A DNA stretch of 64,000 bases from Shewanella intestini (lineage in GTDB: Bacteria > Pseudomonadota > Gammaproteobacteria > Enterobacterales > Shewanellaceae), in assembly GCF_018221465.1 (NCBI RefSeq), contig NZ_JAAIKR010000004.1:62001-126000 (forward strand), read 5' to 3'. Below are positions 56,861-64,000 of the stretch, in pieces. The number at the start of each line of letters is the position of its first letter. Position 1 is the stretch's first letter. A program made the translations under genes and the position numbers. The notes below the pieces were generated by a model. The model had not been told where the DNA came from and did no database searches. It worked only from the letters and a program-made list of their open reading frames with translations.

Positions 56861-58663
56861 CTAAATGGCCTTAGGATTACGGGGATAAAAGTGATCCGCT
56901 TTGCGTTCGAGAGGGGCAAATTTTCGAGTGTTTTTATAAGGCAGTTTCATAAAACCGGAAATACCATGACCTTGTATTTTGCTCGAATGGACAATAATTC
57001 TGTCTAGGCTGGCTCTAAAAGCGGCTTGTTTTCGTGGGTCAAGTAAGCGCAAGTAACTGTGGATTTTTAAATGGTTTTCTAATGCTTCAAAAATAATGCA
57101 GCCGGTGTGGTGTATATGGTTAATCCGTTTTAGCTCTGCAATAATTTCTGCTGGTAATTCAAGGTTTTCTTCAGGGTCTTTTCCATCTTCAAAGTAAGAA
57201 TGTAAGCGAGACTTATACTCTAAAATAGGTGCGTCACCGACTTCAAAAGGTAGCTGTGTCTCGCCCATAATTTGATAAGGCTGATTGGGGTGTTCCCGCT
57301 CTAAATGCAGAGTGTCTTTGGCGTTAAAAAAGCAGGCTTTAAATACCCCAATGCGTTTAATCCCCCTTGCTAGTGTCACCATGTTGTTGACGGCAATGAC
57401 TAATGCCAGACGTATTTGTGGATCGTAAATGGTTAGGTTGGAGTCAATAAACACCCCGTTGTGTTGCCAGTTAATCACTAACCCACCGACAAGTGGAAAG
57501 TGGGCGAGGCGACTTACGGCAGCAATAAAGCCTTTTTCTGTGTCGCCCATTCCCACCATAAAGTTGCGATAATATTTATCGAACTGAATATCATCCATTT
57601 TAAACACAGGCTCATCGTCATTGTGTTCTTTTAAAAATGCTTTGCGGGAACTATAAGTGACGGTTTCAATTAAGCGAGTGCGCGGCTGCTCCCAGACAGG
57701 AATATCAACTGTCGGTTCTAATTTCGGTAGCTCAGGCAAGTGTATTTGATGATTACGGCGCAAACTTTTTAAGAAGTAATCGCCTGCTTTATTACGTATG
57801 GCTTGGTCATCCGATAACATGGCGGTGAGCGTTTTGGCTAACTCAACAGGTAAGCCTATGCTGGTGGGAGGGATCACCTTACTACCAAAGCGGCTAATTT
57901 GTCCTGACGCGAGTGCATATAAGGTTGCCGCTACGCCTTGTTCGTCAAACCTTGGGCTAGAAAGTGCGCCGTTAAGCTGCTCTTGGCCAATAAAGTACAC
58001 ATCGCCCATTCGCGCATTCGTTTGGTGTTGGTCATGTGACATCAACGCCATTACGTCATCTTCTACTGCGCGGCCATGTTCGTCGCGCTGGGCAAATACA
58101 GCTGTGCCCCAATCAATCAGTGATAATTGGTCTGTGGCAATGTCATAAACAAGGTTTGACGGTTTAATATCGCCATGGACCAACGGTTTACCTGTACGCA
58201 GATAAAATAAAATATTTGCTAACTGGCGCGCAATGCTCATTATCATGGCCACGGGTAACCTTCCTAAGCGTAAGGCCAATTTTTCTAGGTCTTCCCCTTT
58301 TGCTCGTTCCATCACCATAATCCCTTGTTTGCCAACCCGGTCAAATTTAATGGCCGCTGGCACATAGGGATTATCGAGCAAACTTAGCATGTAAGCTTCT
58401 TCTTCTAGGCGGTCTTGAATATGTTGTGGCAGGTTGACTCTGGAAAATTTAAATACGTGTGATTGGCCAATATTATTGATGCCGGCAAACACAAACCCAT
58501 AAGCTCCTTTACCAATGTACTCAATATGTTGATAGCCCAATTTATTTAATTGCTGTTTACACAAACGAATCCATGCTTTGTGTTTGCGAGCATCATTGGC
58601 TCGCAGCAAGTAAATTGACTGTTCTTCATTAATATAAAAGTGTTTCAGTTCAGGTGTTTGCAC
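56861..58663 (-). CDS. Hanks-type Ser/Thr protein kinase with unknown C-terminal half
   Basis: 600 residues, cytosolic. Kinase domain about 45-310: Gly loop GKGAYG (51-56), Lys72, Glu87-89 for the salt bridge, catalytic loop HGDIKPSN with Asp165, Lys167 and Asn170, and DWG (Asp184-Gly186) in place of DFG. All catalytic residues are present. Residues 320-600 match no domain I know; they have mixed alpha/beta character and a basic C-terminus. No partner phosphatase or substrate gene is adjacent. The start is GTG 58663, with AAGGA about 12 bases before it. Confidence 0.85.
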   Translation of the reverse strand: MQTPELKHFYINEEQSIYLLRANDARKHKAWIRLCKQQLNKLGYQHIEYIGKGAYGFVFAGINNIGQSHVFKFSRVNLPQHIQDRLEEEAYMLSLLDNPYVPAAIKFDRVGKQGIMVMERAKGEDLEKLALRLGRLPVAMIMSIARQLANILFYLRTGKPLVHGDIKPSNLVYDIATDQLSLIDWGTAVFAQRDEHGRAVEDDVMALMSHDQHQTNARMGDVYFIGQEQLNGALSSPRFDEQGVAATLYALASGQISRFGSKVIPPTSIGLPVELAKTLTAMLSDDQAIRNKAGDYFLKSLRRNHQIHLPELPKLEPTVDIPVWEQPRTRLIETVTYSSRKAFLKEHNDDEPVFKMDDIQFDKYYRNFMVGMGDTEKGFIAAVSRLAHFPLVGGLVINWQHNGVFIDSNLTIYDPQIRLALVIAVNNMVTLARGIKRIGVFKACFFNAKDTLHLEREHPNQPYQIMGETQLPFEVGDAPILEYKSRLHSYFEDGKDPEENLELPAEIIAELKRINHIHHTGCIIFEALENHLKIHSYLRLLDPRKQAAFRASLDRIIVHSSKIQGHGISGFMKLPYKNTRKFAPLERKADHFYPRNPKAI

Positions 58664-58845
58664 GGGTGTATTTTTTCCTTACAAGGGCGAGTGACGCTTT
58701 ACTCATTAAAACCTTGTTTGGCACTGACTCGCAAGGAAAAATATTGAAAAAACTGATAGGTAAACCTTGACCTAAATCAAGTATTTTTACTGAGGGAGTC
58801 AGTAATATGGCCTAAAGTAAACAACTCGTTACAAGGAATGCAACC

Positions 58846-59187
58846 ATGATAAGTGTCGATAAATCTGAACTCATTCAATTGTTTGATTTTCCTAGAAAAC
58901 GTATCTTACAATCTATGGAAGTGACGCATTGTCCCCATGCTGTTTTTTTTAATGCTGCTGACGAAGAATGCATTTGTTGTCATCAAGGCGAAGAGTGTAT
59001 TTGGATTAACCAAAATGATGAAATGGTGGCGCTAGAGAAAAAGTCGATTGAAGAACTTAAGCAGCAATTATTAATTGCCGTCGACTTTGTAGATTCAAAC
59101 TTAAGCCCGCATCATTTATCACGTCGCCAATGTGAATGTGATAACTGTTCTTGGCTAAAAAAAGTACAAGCTATGTTAAAAGAATAA
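58846..59187 (+). CDS. Cysteine-rich small protein, possible metal binder
   Basis: 113 residues with Cys at 29, 42, 44, 45, 51, 96, 98 and 101 plus nearby His, spaced like a metal site (CICC-x5-C and CECDNC). A charged helix links the two clusters. No signal peptide. AAGGA precedes the ATG. I do not recognise the family. It lies 87 bases upstream of tpm and may be co-transcribed with it. Confidence 0.7.
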   Translation: MISVDKSELIQLFDFPRKRILQSMEVTHCPHAVFFNAADEECICCHQGEECIWINQNDEMVALEKKSIEELKQQLLIAVDFVDSNLSPHHLSRRQCECDNCSWLKKVQAMLKE

Positions 59188-59274
59188 CCCAACAAACATG
59201 CCGAACGGCATTGTTGCATCGCGTGATCAGAGCGATTAAAGTAGCCCATCAACAGCAAGATGATGGACGGCAAC

Positions 59275-59931
59275 ATGGAACCGAGTTTTTGGCATAATAA
59301 GTGGGATCAACAACAAATAGGATTCCACCAACCTCAAGTTAATCCTTATTTAATAGAATATTGGCCTCAGCTCAATATTCCCTCTTCCTCAACAGTCTTT
59401 GTGCCATTGTGTGGCAAAACATTAGACATGTGTTTTCTTGCTGAGCAGGGCCACCAGGTGCTGGGTTGTGAACTAAGCGCGGCTGCCGTTGAGCAGTTTT
59501 TTAGTGATAATCAATTAACGGTTACCAAACAAAGCATGGGTGAACATCACGCTTATCAAAGTGAACAGGTACAATTAATTCAAGGCGATATTTTTACCCT
59601 TGATGCTTCATTAACTGCAGATATCGGGGCCTTTTATGACCGCGCAGCGTTGATTGCTTGGCCTGAATCAATGCGTGCACAATATGCTGAGAAATTAGCT
59701 CAGTTAATTCCAGCTGGCATTAGCGGTTTATTAGTGGCATTAGATTATCCCCAAGGCGCGCTTCAAGGCCCACCTTTTGCTGTGAGTACGCAGTGGATGA
59801 CGAGCTATTTAGCGCCATTATTTGAAATAGAACTGCTTAAATGTGATGACGTTTTAGCTGATAATCCAAGATTTCTAAATAAAAATGTACCGTGGTTGAA
59901 TGAAGCAACGTATAAATTAACCCGTAAATAG
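59275..59931 (+). CDS. tpm: Thiopurine S-methyltransferase
   Basis: SAM-dependent methyltransferase acting on thiols and on oxidised selenium or tellurium species. From ATG 59275 it has 218 residues, the usual bacterial length, beginning MEPSFWHNKWDQQQIGFHQPQVNPYL. Further landmarks are VFVPLCGKTLDMCFLAEQGHQVLGCELS, DRAALIAWPESMRAQYAEKL and GPPFAVS. Upstream in-frame ATGs at 59260 and 59263 do not fit the family start. The 59932-60181 gap after it shows no gene. Confidence 0.92.
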   Translation: MEPSFWHNKWDQQQIGFHQPQVNPYLIEYWPQLNIPSSSTVFVPLCGKTLDMCFLAEQGHQVLGCELSAAAVEQFFSDNQLTVTKQSMGEHHAYQSEQVQLIQGDIFTLDASLTADIGAFYDRAALIAWPESMRAQYAEKLAQLIPAGISGLLVALDYPQGALQGPPFAVSTQWMTSYLAPLFEIELLKCDDVLADNPRFLNKNVPWLNEATYKLTRK

Positions 59932-60181
59932 TCGTGCTTGTTTACACCTTGGTGGCGATGACATCAATCATATTGTTTGCGGTGGCCAATAGTTGCTCGT
60001 TAATGCGGTAATAGGGCACTTATATCAAGTTATTGAAATATATATTATTGATGTAAGTAAGGCTTGTTCAATGAGGCATTAGCGGTGATTTTGTTGAGAT
60101 TAGCTGTGCTTGTTGCTGATGGGATTTTGAAGATTGAAAATTGAAGCGACTTAAGCCTGATTACATTGGGTTTCGGACATT

Positions 60182-60211
60182 AAAAAGCGACCGTAAAGGC
60201 CGCTTTTTTTT
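60182..60211 (-). terminator. Terminator of the porin gene
   Basis: AAAAAGCG-CC paired with GG-CGCTTTTT, one A/C mismatch. T or A tracts on both sides let it act in either direction. Confidence 0.8.
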
Positions 60212-60239
60212 ATTCACATTTCAACATAGAAACCGTGAA

Positions 60240-61286
60240 TTAGAAGTCGTAACGTACACCAACAGTGAATATGTTGTCGTCTTTAAGATCAACTTTAGTA
60301 TTAGCTATAGTGTAGTCACCTTGGTACATAGCGTAGTGGCCATATACGAGTGTTGATTTCGCAATGCGGTAATCAGCACCAACAGTGAAGTCAGTTACAT
60401 TTACATCGCTTAAGCCTTGAGTTGCACTTGTTGGTTTAACATCACCAGAAACGTTAGCGAAATATTTGCCAAGGCCAGCTTCGTCTTTACCAAATTGTGC
60501 TTTTAAGTTAACGCCATTTAGGTTGTAAATAACGTTGACGAAGTAAGTGTTACCTTCAAATTCGTCATTAACTGTGCTTTCAGTGTTTTGGAATAAACCA
60601 CCGACTTTGAAATCGCCAAATTTAGCTTGTGCAACTGCGCGATATGCATCAACGTTAGCAATACCTTTGTTGTATGCTGCTGCGGCATAAAAGTTTTGCG
60701 CCTTTAGTTTTTTGTCACCAACCGTGGCACTCAATGCATACTGAGCGTCTGCATCGTCAACACCTTCTTGATTGTTATCCGTCATTAGGTAATTTGCGTT
60801 TAACGTGACTAAGTCAGCGATTTTTGGTGAGTAGTACCAAACACCGTCAGCTACACGTCCTTGACCGGTAAGTAAACGGTCGATATCAGCATTGGTGTTA
60901 CCGAATGCGTCAACTGCGCCTTCAGCTTGTTTGAATACAGGGTCGTTACGGCCAACAAGGACAGTACCTGCTTGCGTTTTCAAACCTAAGAATGTGTTAC
61001 GTGCTTTGAAAACGTTGCCTTCAGAAGAGGTGCTTTCAACTTGGAATTCCATTTGGTAAACAACGTCAAAACCATCAGCAAGTGTTTCGCTACCTTTAAG
61101 GCCGATGTTTGAAAAGTTATTTTCAAGAACGGTACCAGATTTTTTTTCTTGTGTCGTTGCGCCAGTATCTGAGTTAGTTACAGAAAGATCTAAACGGCCG
61201 TAAAAACTTGGGCTATCAGCTAAAGCACCGAAAGAAACGAGTGTTAAGACTGATGCTACTGATGCTGAAATTAACGATTTTTTCAT
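60240..61286 (-). CDS. General outer-membrane porin (Gram-negative OmpC/OmpU-like)
   Basis: 348 residues: signal peptide (ALA, about residue 23), then SPSFYGRLDLSV, NIGLKGSETLADGFDVVYQMEF, NTFLGLKTQAGTVLVGRNDPVF and a final TVGVRYDF ending in Phe, all typical of trimeric 16-strand porins. The start at 61286 follows GGGAG; an in-frame ATG at 61310 has less support. It has a very long upstream region, suggesting complex control. The closest analogue is the main Shewanella porin; specificity is not readable. Confidence 0.92.
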   Translation of the reverse strand: MKKSLISASVASVLTLVSFGALADSPSFYGRLDLSVTNSDTGATTQEKKSGTVLENNFSNIGLKGSETLADGFDVVYQMEFQVESTSSEGNVFKARNTFLGLKTQAGTVLVGRNDPVFKQAEGAVDAFGNTNADIDRLLTGQGRVADGVWYYSPKIADLVTLNANYLMTDNNQEGVDDADAQYALSATVGDKKLKAQNFYAAAAYNKGIANVDAYRAVAQAKFGDFKVGGLFQNTESTVNDEFEGNTYFVNVIYNLNGVNLKAQFGKDEAGLGKYFANVSGDVKPTSATQGLSDVNVTDFTVGADYRIAKSTLVYGHYAMYQGDYTIANTKVDLKDDNIFTVGVRYDF

Positions 61287-61972
61287 CTTTTTTGCTCCCA
61301 TGAACGTCATGTTCGAAATTCCACTATAGATGCGGATTTTTAATGAAATGCTGCTGCAAAATGGTCTGCAACAATCTGGCGATGATTCTCACAGGTTTAA
61401 GTTAGTGATAGTGTGGGCTAGATCATGTTTCACAGGCTAAGTTCGCGATAGATACCGCAAAGTGTGAACTGTTCGATGTTTTGCTAAGTCGAATAGGTAA
61501 CAGATGATAAATTGGGACGTAAGTTATATTAGCTTATGCTTTTTTAAATTTAAAATTCTTTTAAATCATCACGTTAATTGTATCACAAAAGGGGTAGATT
61601 ATGATTGTTAACATGTTTCAAACAATTAATGGCGTAATTTATAACTAATTACTGATTGGATTTACGTTTTTATGAAAATGTAATTCGCTAAAACCCATAA
61701 AAATGAGAGCTGAAAACGTTACAGAGTGTATCCTAGTGTGATCTAGATCGGATTTGTTTGTGATCGCAGCGTATTTAGGCCATTAACTCAATCATATACG
61801 TGGCCAGCAAATAAACTTAGCGAGACTGAGTGATGTTTTACAGGATGAAAAAAAGCATCCAGCGTACACCGTGAAAAACAAATGGCGTATGGGGTAATGC
61901 TGTAGAATAATTTTCGCTTTTAGGCGTAATTGATATAAAATCCGCCGTTCATTTTTTAGGTTAGGTGACACC
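61287..61972. other. Long divergent control region between the porin gene and tcdA
   Basis: About 685 bases without a convincing gene. It contains an imperfect direct repeat (61386-61411 and 61428-61451, shared TTTCACAGG..AAGTT..GATAG) spaced by about 43 bases, and TGTGATCTAGATCGGA at 61737-61752, which has a full left CRP arm and a weak right arm. TATAAAAT near 61933 is a likely tcdA -10 box. Confidence 0.5.
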
Positions 61973-62785
61973 ATGCTTTCAGCAGCTTATTTAAATCGAT
62001 TTGGCGGCATTGCGCGTTTATATGGGCAAGCGGCACTGCAGCAATTTCATGACTCACATGTGTGTGTTGTGGGCATTGGTGGTGTGGGTACTTGGGTTGC
62101 GGAATCTTTAGCCCGAAGTGGTATTGGTCAAATTACCTTAATCGATTTAGATGATATTTGTGTGACCAATACTAATCGCCAATCTCATGCAACGGCATTG
62201 ACCATAGGCCAGTCTAAAGTTGAGGTGATGGCCAAGCGTATTAATGATATCAACCCACAATGCCAAGTGAATCAAATTGAAGATTTTGTCACCCTGGATA
62301 ATATCGAGACATTATTCCCCGCTAAAGCCAATGGCGGCAGTATTGATTACGTTATTGACTGTATTGATGCGGTAAAGCAAAAAGCCGCGCTGATTGCTTG
62401 GTGTAAACGCAATAAGGTAAACATAGTCACGATTGGTGGCGCTGGTGGGAAAACCGACCCGACTCGCATTCAATTAACGGACTTATCAAAAACCATTCAA
62501 GATCCGCTGCTGGCAAAAGTAAGGCAGATATTACGTAAAGAATATAACTTTAGTAAGAACTTGCAGCGCCGCTTTGCTATTGATGCTGTTTATTCAACAC
62601 AACATTTAGTCTACCCACAGACAGACGGTAGCGTCTGTGCCAGCAAAGCGGATATGAATGGCAGTGCACGAATGGATTGTGCATCTGGTTTTGGCTCTGT
62701 CACTATGGTAACGGGGACATTTGGCTTTGTTGCTGTAAGCCGTGTATTAGACAAGCTAACTGCAAAAGCCAATAAAACAACGTAA
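61973..62785 (+). CDS. tcdA: tRNA threonylcarbamoyladenosine dehydratase TcdA
   Basis: ThiF/E1-like ATP-dependent enzyme that cyclises t6A37 of tRNA to ct6A. The 270 residues contain RFGGIARLYG, the nucleotide loop VCVVGIGGVGTWVAESLARSGIG, TLIDLDDICVTNTNRQ, DCIDAVKQKAALI and GGAGGKTDPTRIQLTDLSKTIQDPL, all as in TcdA (CsdL). AGGTGA precedes the ATG. Single gene. Confidence 0.95.
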   Translation: MLSAAYLNRFGGIARLYGQAALQQFHDSHVCVVGIGGVGTWVAESLARSGIGQITLIDLDDICVTNTNRQSHATALTIGQSKVEVMAKRINDINPQCQVNQIEDFVTLDNIETLFPAKANGGSIDYVIDCIDAVKQKAALIAWCKRNKVNIVTIGGAGGKTDPTRIQLTDLSKTIQDPLLAKVRQILRKEYNFSKNLQRRFAIDAVYSTQHLVYPQTDGSVCASKADMNGSARMDCASGFGSVTMVTGTFGFVAVSRVLDKLTAKANKTT

Positions 62786-62798
62786 TAGAGTTTAGTCA

Positions 62799-63020
62799 TC
62801 AGTTGTTAACCGCATTTGCTAATAAAATGACCACAGCTTTGTCATATAAACGCAGATAAATATTGTTTAAATCTACTTGGGCTAACAAACTGCCCACTTG
62901 GGTTGCACCATTATTGTTATATATAAGTGGAAAGTGCTTCTCCATCATGTCTTGATGTTTAATTTGTTCTGATTGCCATCGCTGTGCACTGTCATCTTTT
63001 ATTGAAATATGTAGCTTTTT
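62799..63020 (-). pseudogene. Possible gene remnant or 49-residue protein
   Basis: A 73-codon stretch bounded by in-frame stops reads as ordinary protein: after KDDSAQRWQSEQIKHQD it continues MMEKHFPLIYNNNGATQVG to LLANAVNN. The only ATGs are at 62948/62945, giving 49 residues, and no ribosome site is evident. The protein-like part extends upstream of those ATGs, which suggests the 3' end of a decayed gene. It faces tcdA, 13 bases from its stop. I do not recognise the family. Confidence 0.4.
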
Positions 63021-63194
63021 TTACGCACTTTAGCGGCTTTTTATACACGCAAGTTTTTCATGTGTAATGATATAAATAAGGCTTTTTAGAGTGTGGTTTA
63101 TTAGCTGTTTTTTTATTTAGTTAAATATATTGTTATTGGCACTATTATTGCTTTTTCGTGTGTAGGAACAATTTTCTGACACAGTGAGCACAGC

Positions 63195-63806
63195 ATGAAA
63201 AAAGTCGATTTATCTAACATCTCCGTTTCAACAGGAAAGCGTTTTTTTGCAAGTGCCATGCTGTGGTGGGTGATAGCGTGTGCAAGTATGCTATTTGTCC
63301 CAACGCATGTGCTGGCGAACTTAGCCATTGATCAATTTGTGGCGCAGCATTCACACTTTATTGGTTTAGGATTATTAATTGGCGTGGCTTTCTTTTTAAG
63401 TCAGTTGTTTTCATTTTTTGCTGATGAATCTATTCAGTATTTAAAAGCAAAAAAAATGAAAGAAGTGATTGAGTCGAAAGTTAAGCTGCTAGATCCCTCT
63501 GAACGCGCGCTGTTAAGAGAGTTTTTCTTACAAAGCTCAACCATTCTTACGTTGCCACAAAATGAATTAGCGGTAAAAACCTTAGTTGAAACCAATATTA
63601 TCGAAAAATTAGGAAATGACCGTCATTACGCTATTCAAGGGCCTACTGCTGATTATAAAATTTCTATGCAAGCGCGGGTGTTTTTAAATCGTGAGGTATT
63701 GCGTTTACCATCGGGCACACCAAGTGAAGATGAACTTAATCATTTAATGAAAGCCAGACCAACCTTTGTCAATGGTATAGTGCAGACGCGTAAACAACCG
63801 GTATAA
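63195..63806 (+). CDS. SieB-like (superinfection exclusion B family) membrane protein
   Basis: 203 residues with two membrane helices (about 17-40 and 53-74) and a cytosolic domain with LLDPSERALLREFFLQSSTILTLPQNE, then a winged-helix-like KTLVETNIIEKLG segment. This layout resembles the SieB family named after phage P22/lambda superinfection exclusion; many members are plain chromosomal proteins of unknown role. No phage genes are nearby. The start at 63195 has only a GTGAG-like ribosome site. Family call is from memory and moderate. Confidence 0.55.
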   Translation: MKKVDLSNISVSTGKRFFASAMLWWVIACASMLFVPTHVLANLAIDQFVAQHSHFIGLGLLIGVAFFLSQLFSFFADESIQYLKAKKMKEVIESKVKLLDPSERALLREFFLQSSTILTLPQNELAVKTLVETNIIEKLGNDRHYAIQGPTADYKISMQARVFLNREVLRLPSGTPSEDELNHLMKARPTFVNGIVQTRKQPV

Positions 63807-63818
63807 ATGATAGATAAT

Positions 63819-63846
63819 AAAAAACCGCCTGATTGGCGGTTTTTTT
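63819..63846 (+). terminator. Terminator of the SieB-like gene
   Basis: AAAAAACCGCC, TGATT, GGCGGTTTTTT. Confidence 0.95.
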
Positions 63847-63917
63847 ATGCGCCATGAGGCGGCATGTCAAATATACGACGCCAAGCTATAAGTGCTTATA
63901 TCACCGTGTGTCTAGGG

Positions 63918-64000
63918 TTATTCTTTGGGCGCTGATTTGACAATAAACATCCACATTAGATAAGTCATAATGCCAAAGGTGCTGAATATGACAATCATTG
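63918..64000 (-). CDS. 3' end of a small membrane-protein gene, cut by the window
   Basis: The minus strand is open from the window edge to a TAA at 63918-63920. It encodes a hydrophobic helix and a short basic tail (IVIFSTFGIMTYLMWMF, then IVKSAPKE). This resembles the C-terminus of tiny single-helix proteins such as DUF3149, but the N-terminus is outside the window. A Met codon sits at 63996-63998, so it could even be the start. Confidence 0.5.
   Translation of the reverse strand, partial: MIVIFSTFGIMTYLMWMFIVKSAPKE

Noticed and set aside
60141-60356. 71-codon plus-strand frame at the end of the porin gene
   Set aside because: It crosses the porin terminator and then antisense porin sequence; composition follows the porin gene on the other strand.
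61610-61657. 15-codon frame with a GGGG-like ribosome site
   Set aside because: Too short and AT-rich to support without conservation or expression data.
61792-61974. 60-codon minus-strand frame upstream of tcdA
   Set aside because: It covers the probable tcdA promoter, has no ribosome site and shows no recognisable protein pattern.

Overview
The window reads as chromosomal DNA of a marine Shewanella, probably a low-GC relative of S. frigidimarina. This is inferred from gene content, not from a database match. Pointers are an OmcA/MtrC-type surface multihaem cytochrome, a long ArcS-like hybrid kinase beside rapA and a phoH remnant, a TIGR02001/TorF-type outer-membrane protein, a metJ/metBL/metF cluster, and an AT-rich backbone. 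I see no rRNA, tRNA, insertion sequence, integrase or CRISPR array. Most genes are short operons or single units closed by clear hairpin/T-tract terminators.

Layout. 1-11 kb: the 3' end of a permease, the multihaem cytochrome with a CRP-like site, a heptamer repeat block, an S1/P1-type nuclease, elaA, an MscS channel, udp with a CRP-like site, and an NfeD plus two-stomatin operon. 11-16 kb: a glycosyltransferase and a LruC-domain secreted protein followed by a lipoprotein. 16-22 kb: the methionine regulon (metJ divergent from metBL, then metF, both promoters with MetJ boxes). 22-31 kb: an AGCS symporter, several small unknown proteins, HU, a double-receiver protein, and DUF4240, DUF3016 and TraB-family proteins. 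31-37 kb: cmoM, a MaoC-like hydratase, an NhaC antiporter and a large MscS channel. 37-40 kb: a metal-uptake cassette made of a His/Cys small protein, a His-rich outer-membrane barrel, a ZnuA-like binding protein and a ZnuB-like permease, with no ATPase gene. 40-49 kb: plsC, rraB, a REC-CheC/PAS-GGDEF pair, a crotonase with a FadR-like operator, a DUF3530 protein and rapA. 49-64 kb: a broken phoH-type gene, arcS, an octamer repeat block, a metzincin-type protease, a Hanks-type kinase, tpm, a porin, tcdA, a decayed or short ORF and a SieB-like membrane protein.

The most unusual material is the ATPase-less metal cassette with its His-rich barrel, the phoH-type gene that has lost its ATPase middle, the nine-haem member of a normally ten-haem family, a pseudo-receiver/receiver tandem protein, the standalone Hanks-type kinase with an unknown C-terminal half, a small membrane protein at 36.7 kb, and four intergenic short-unit tandem repeats (7, 8, 8 and 10 bp units).
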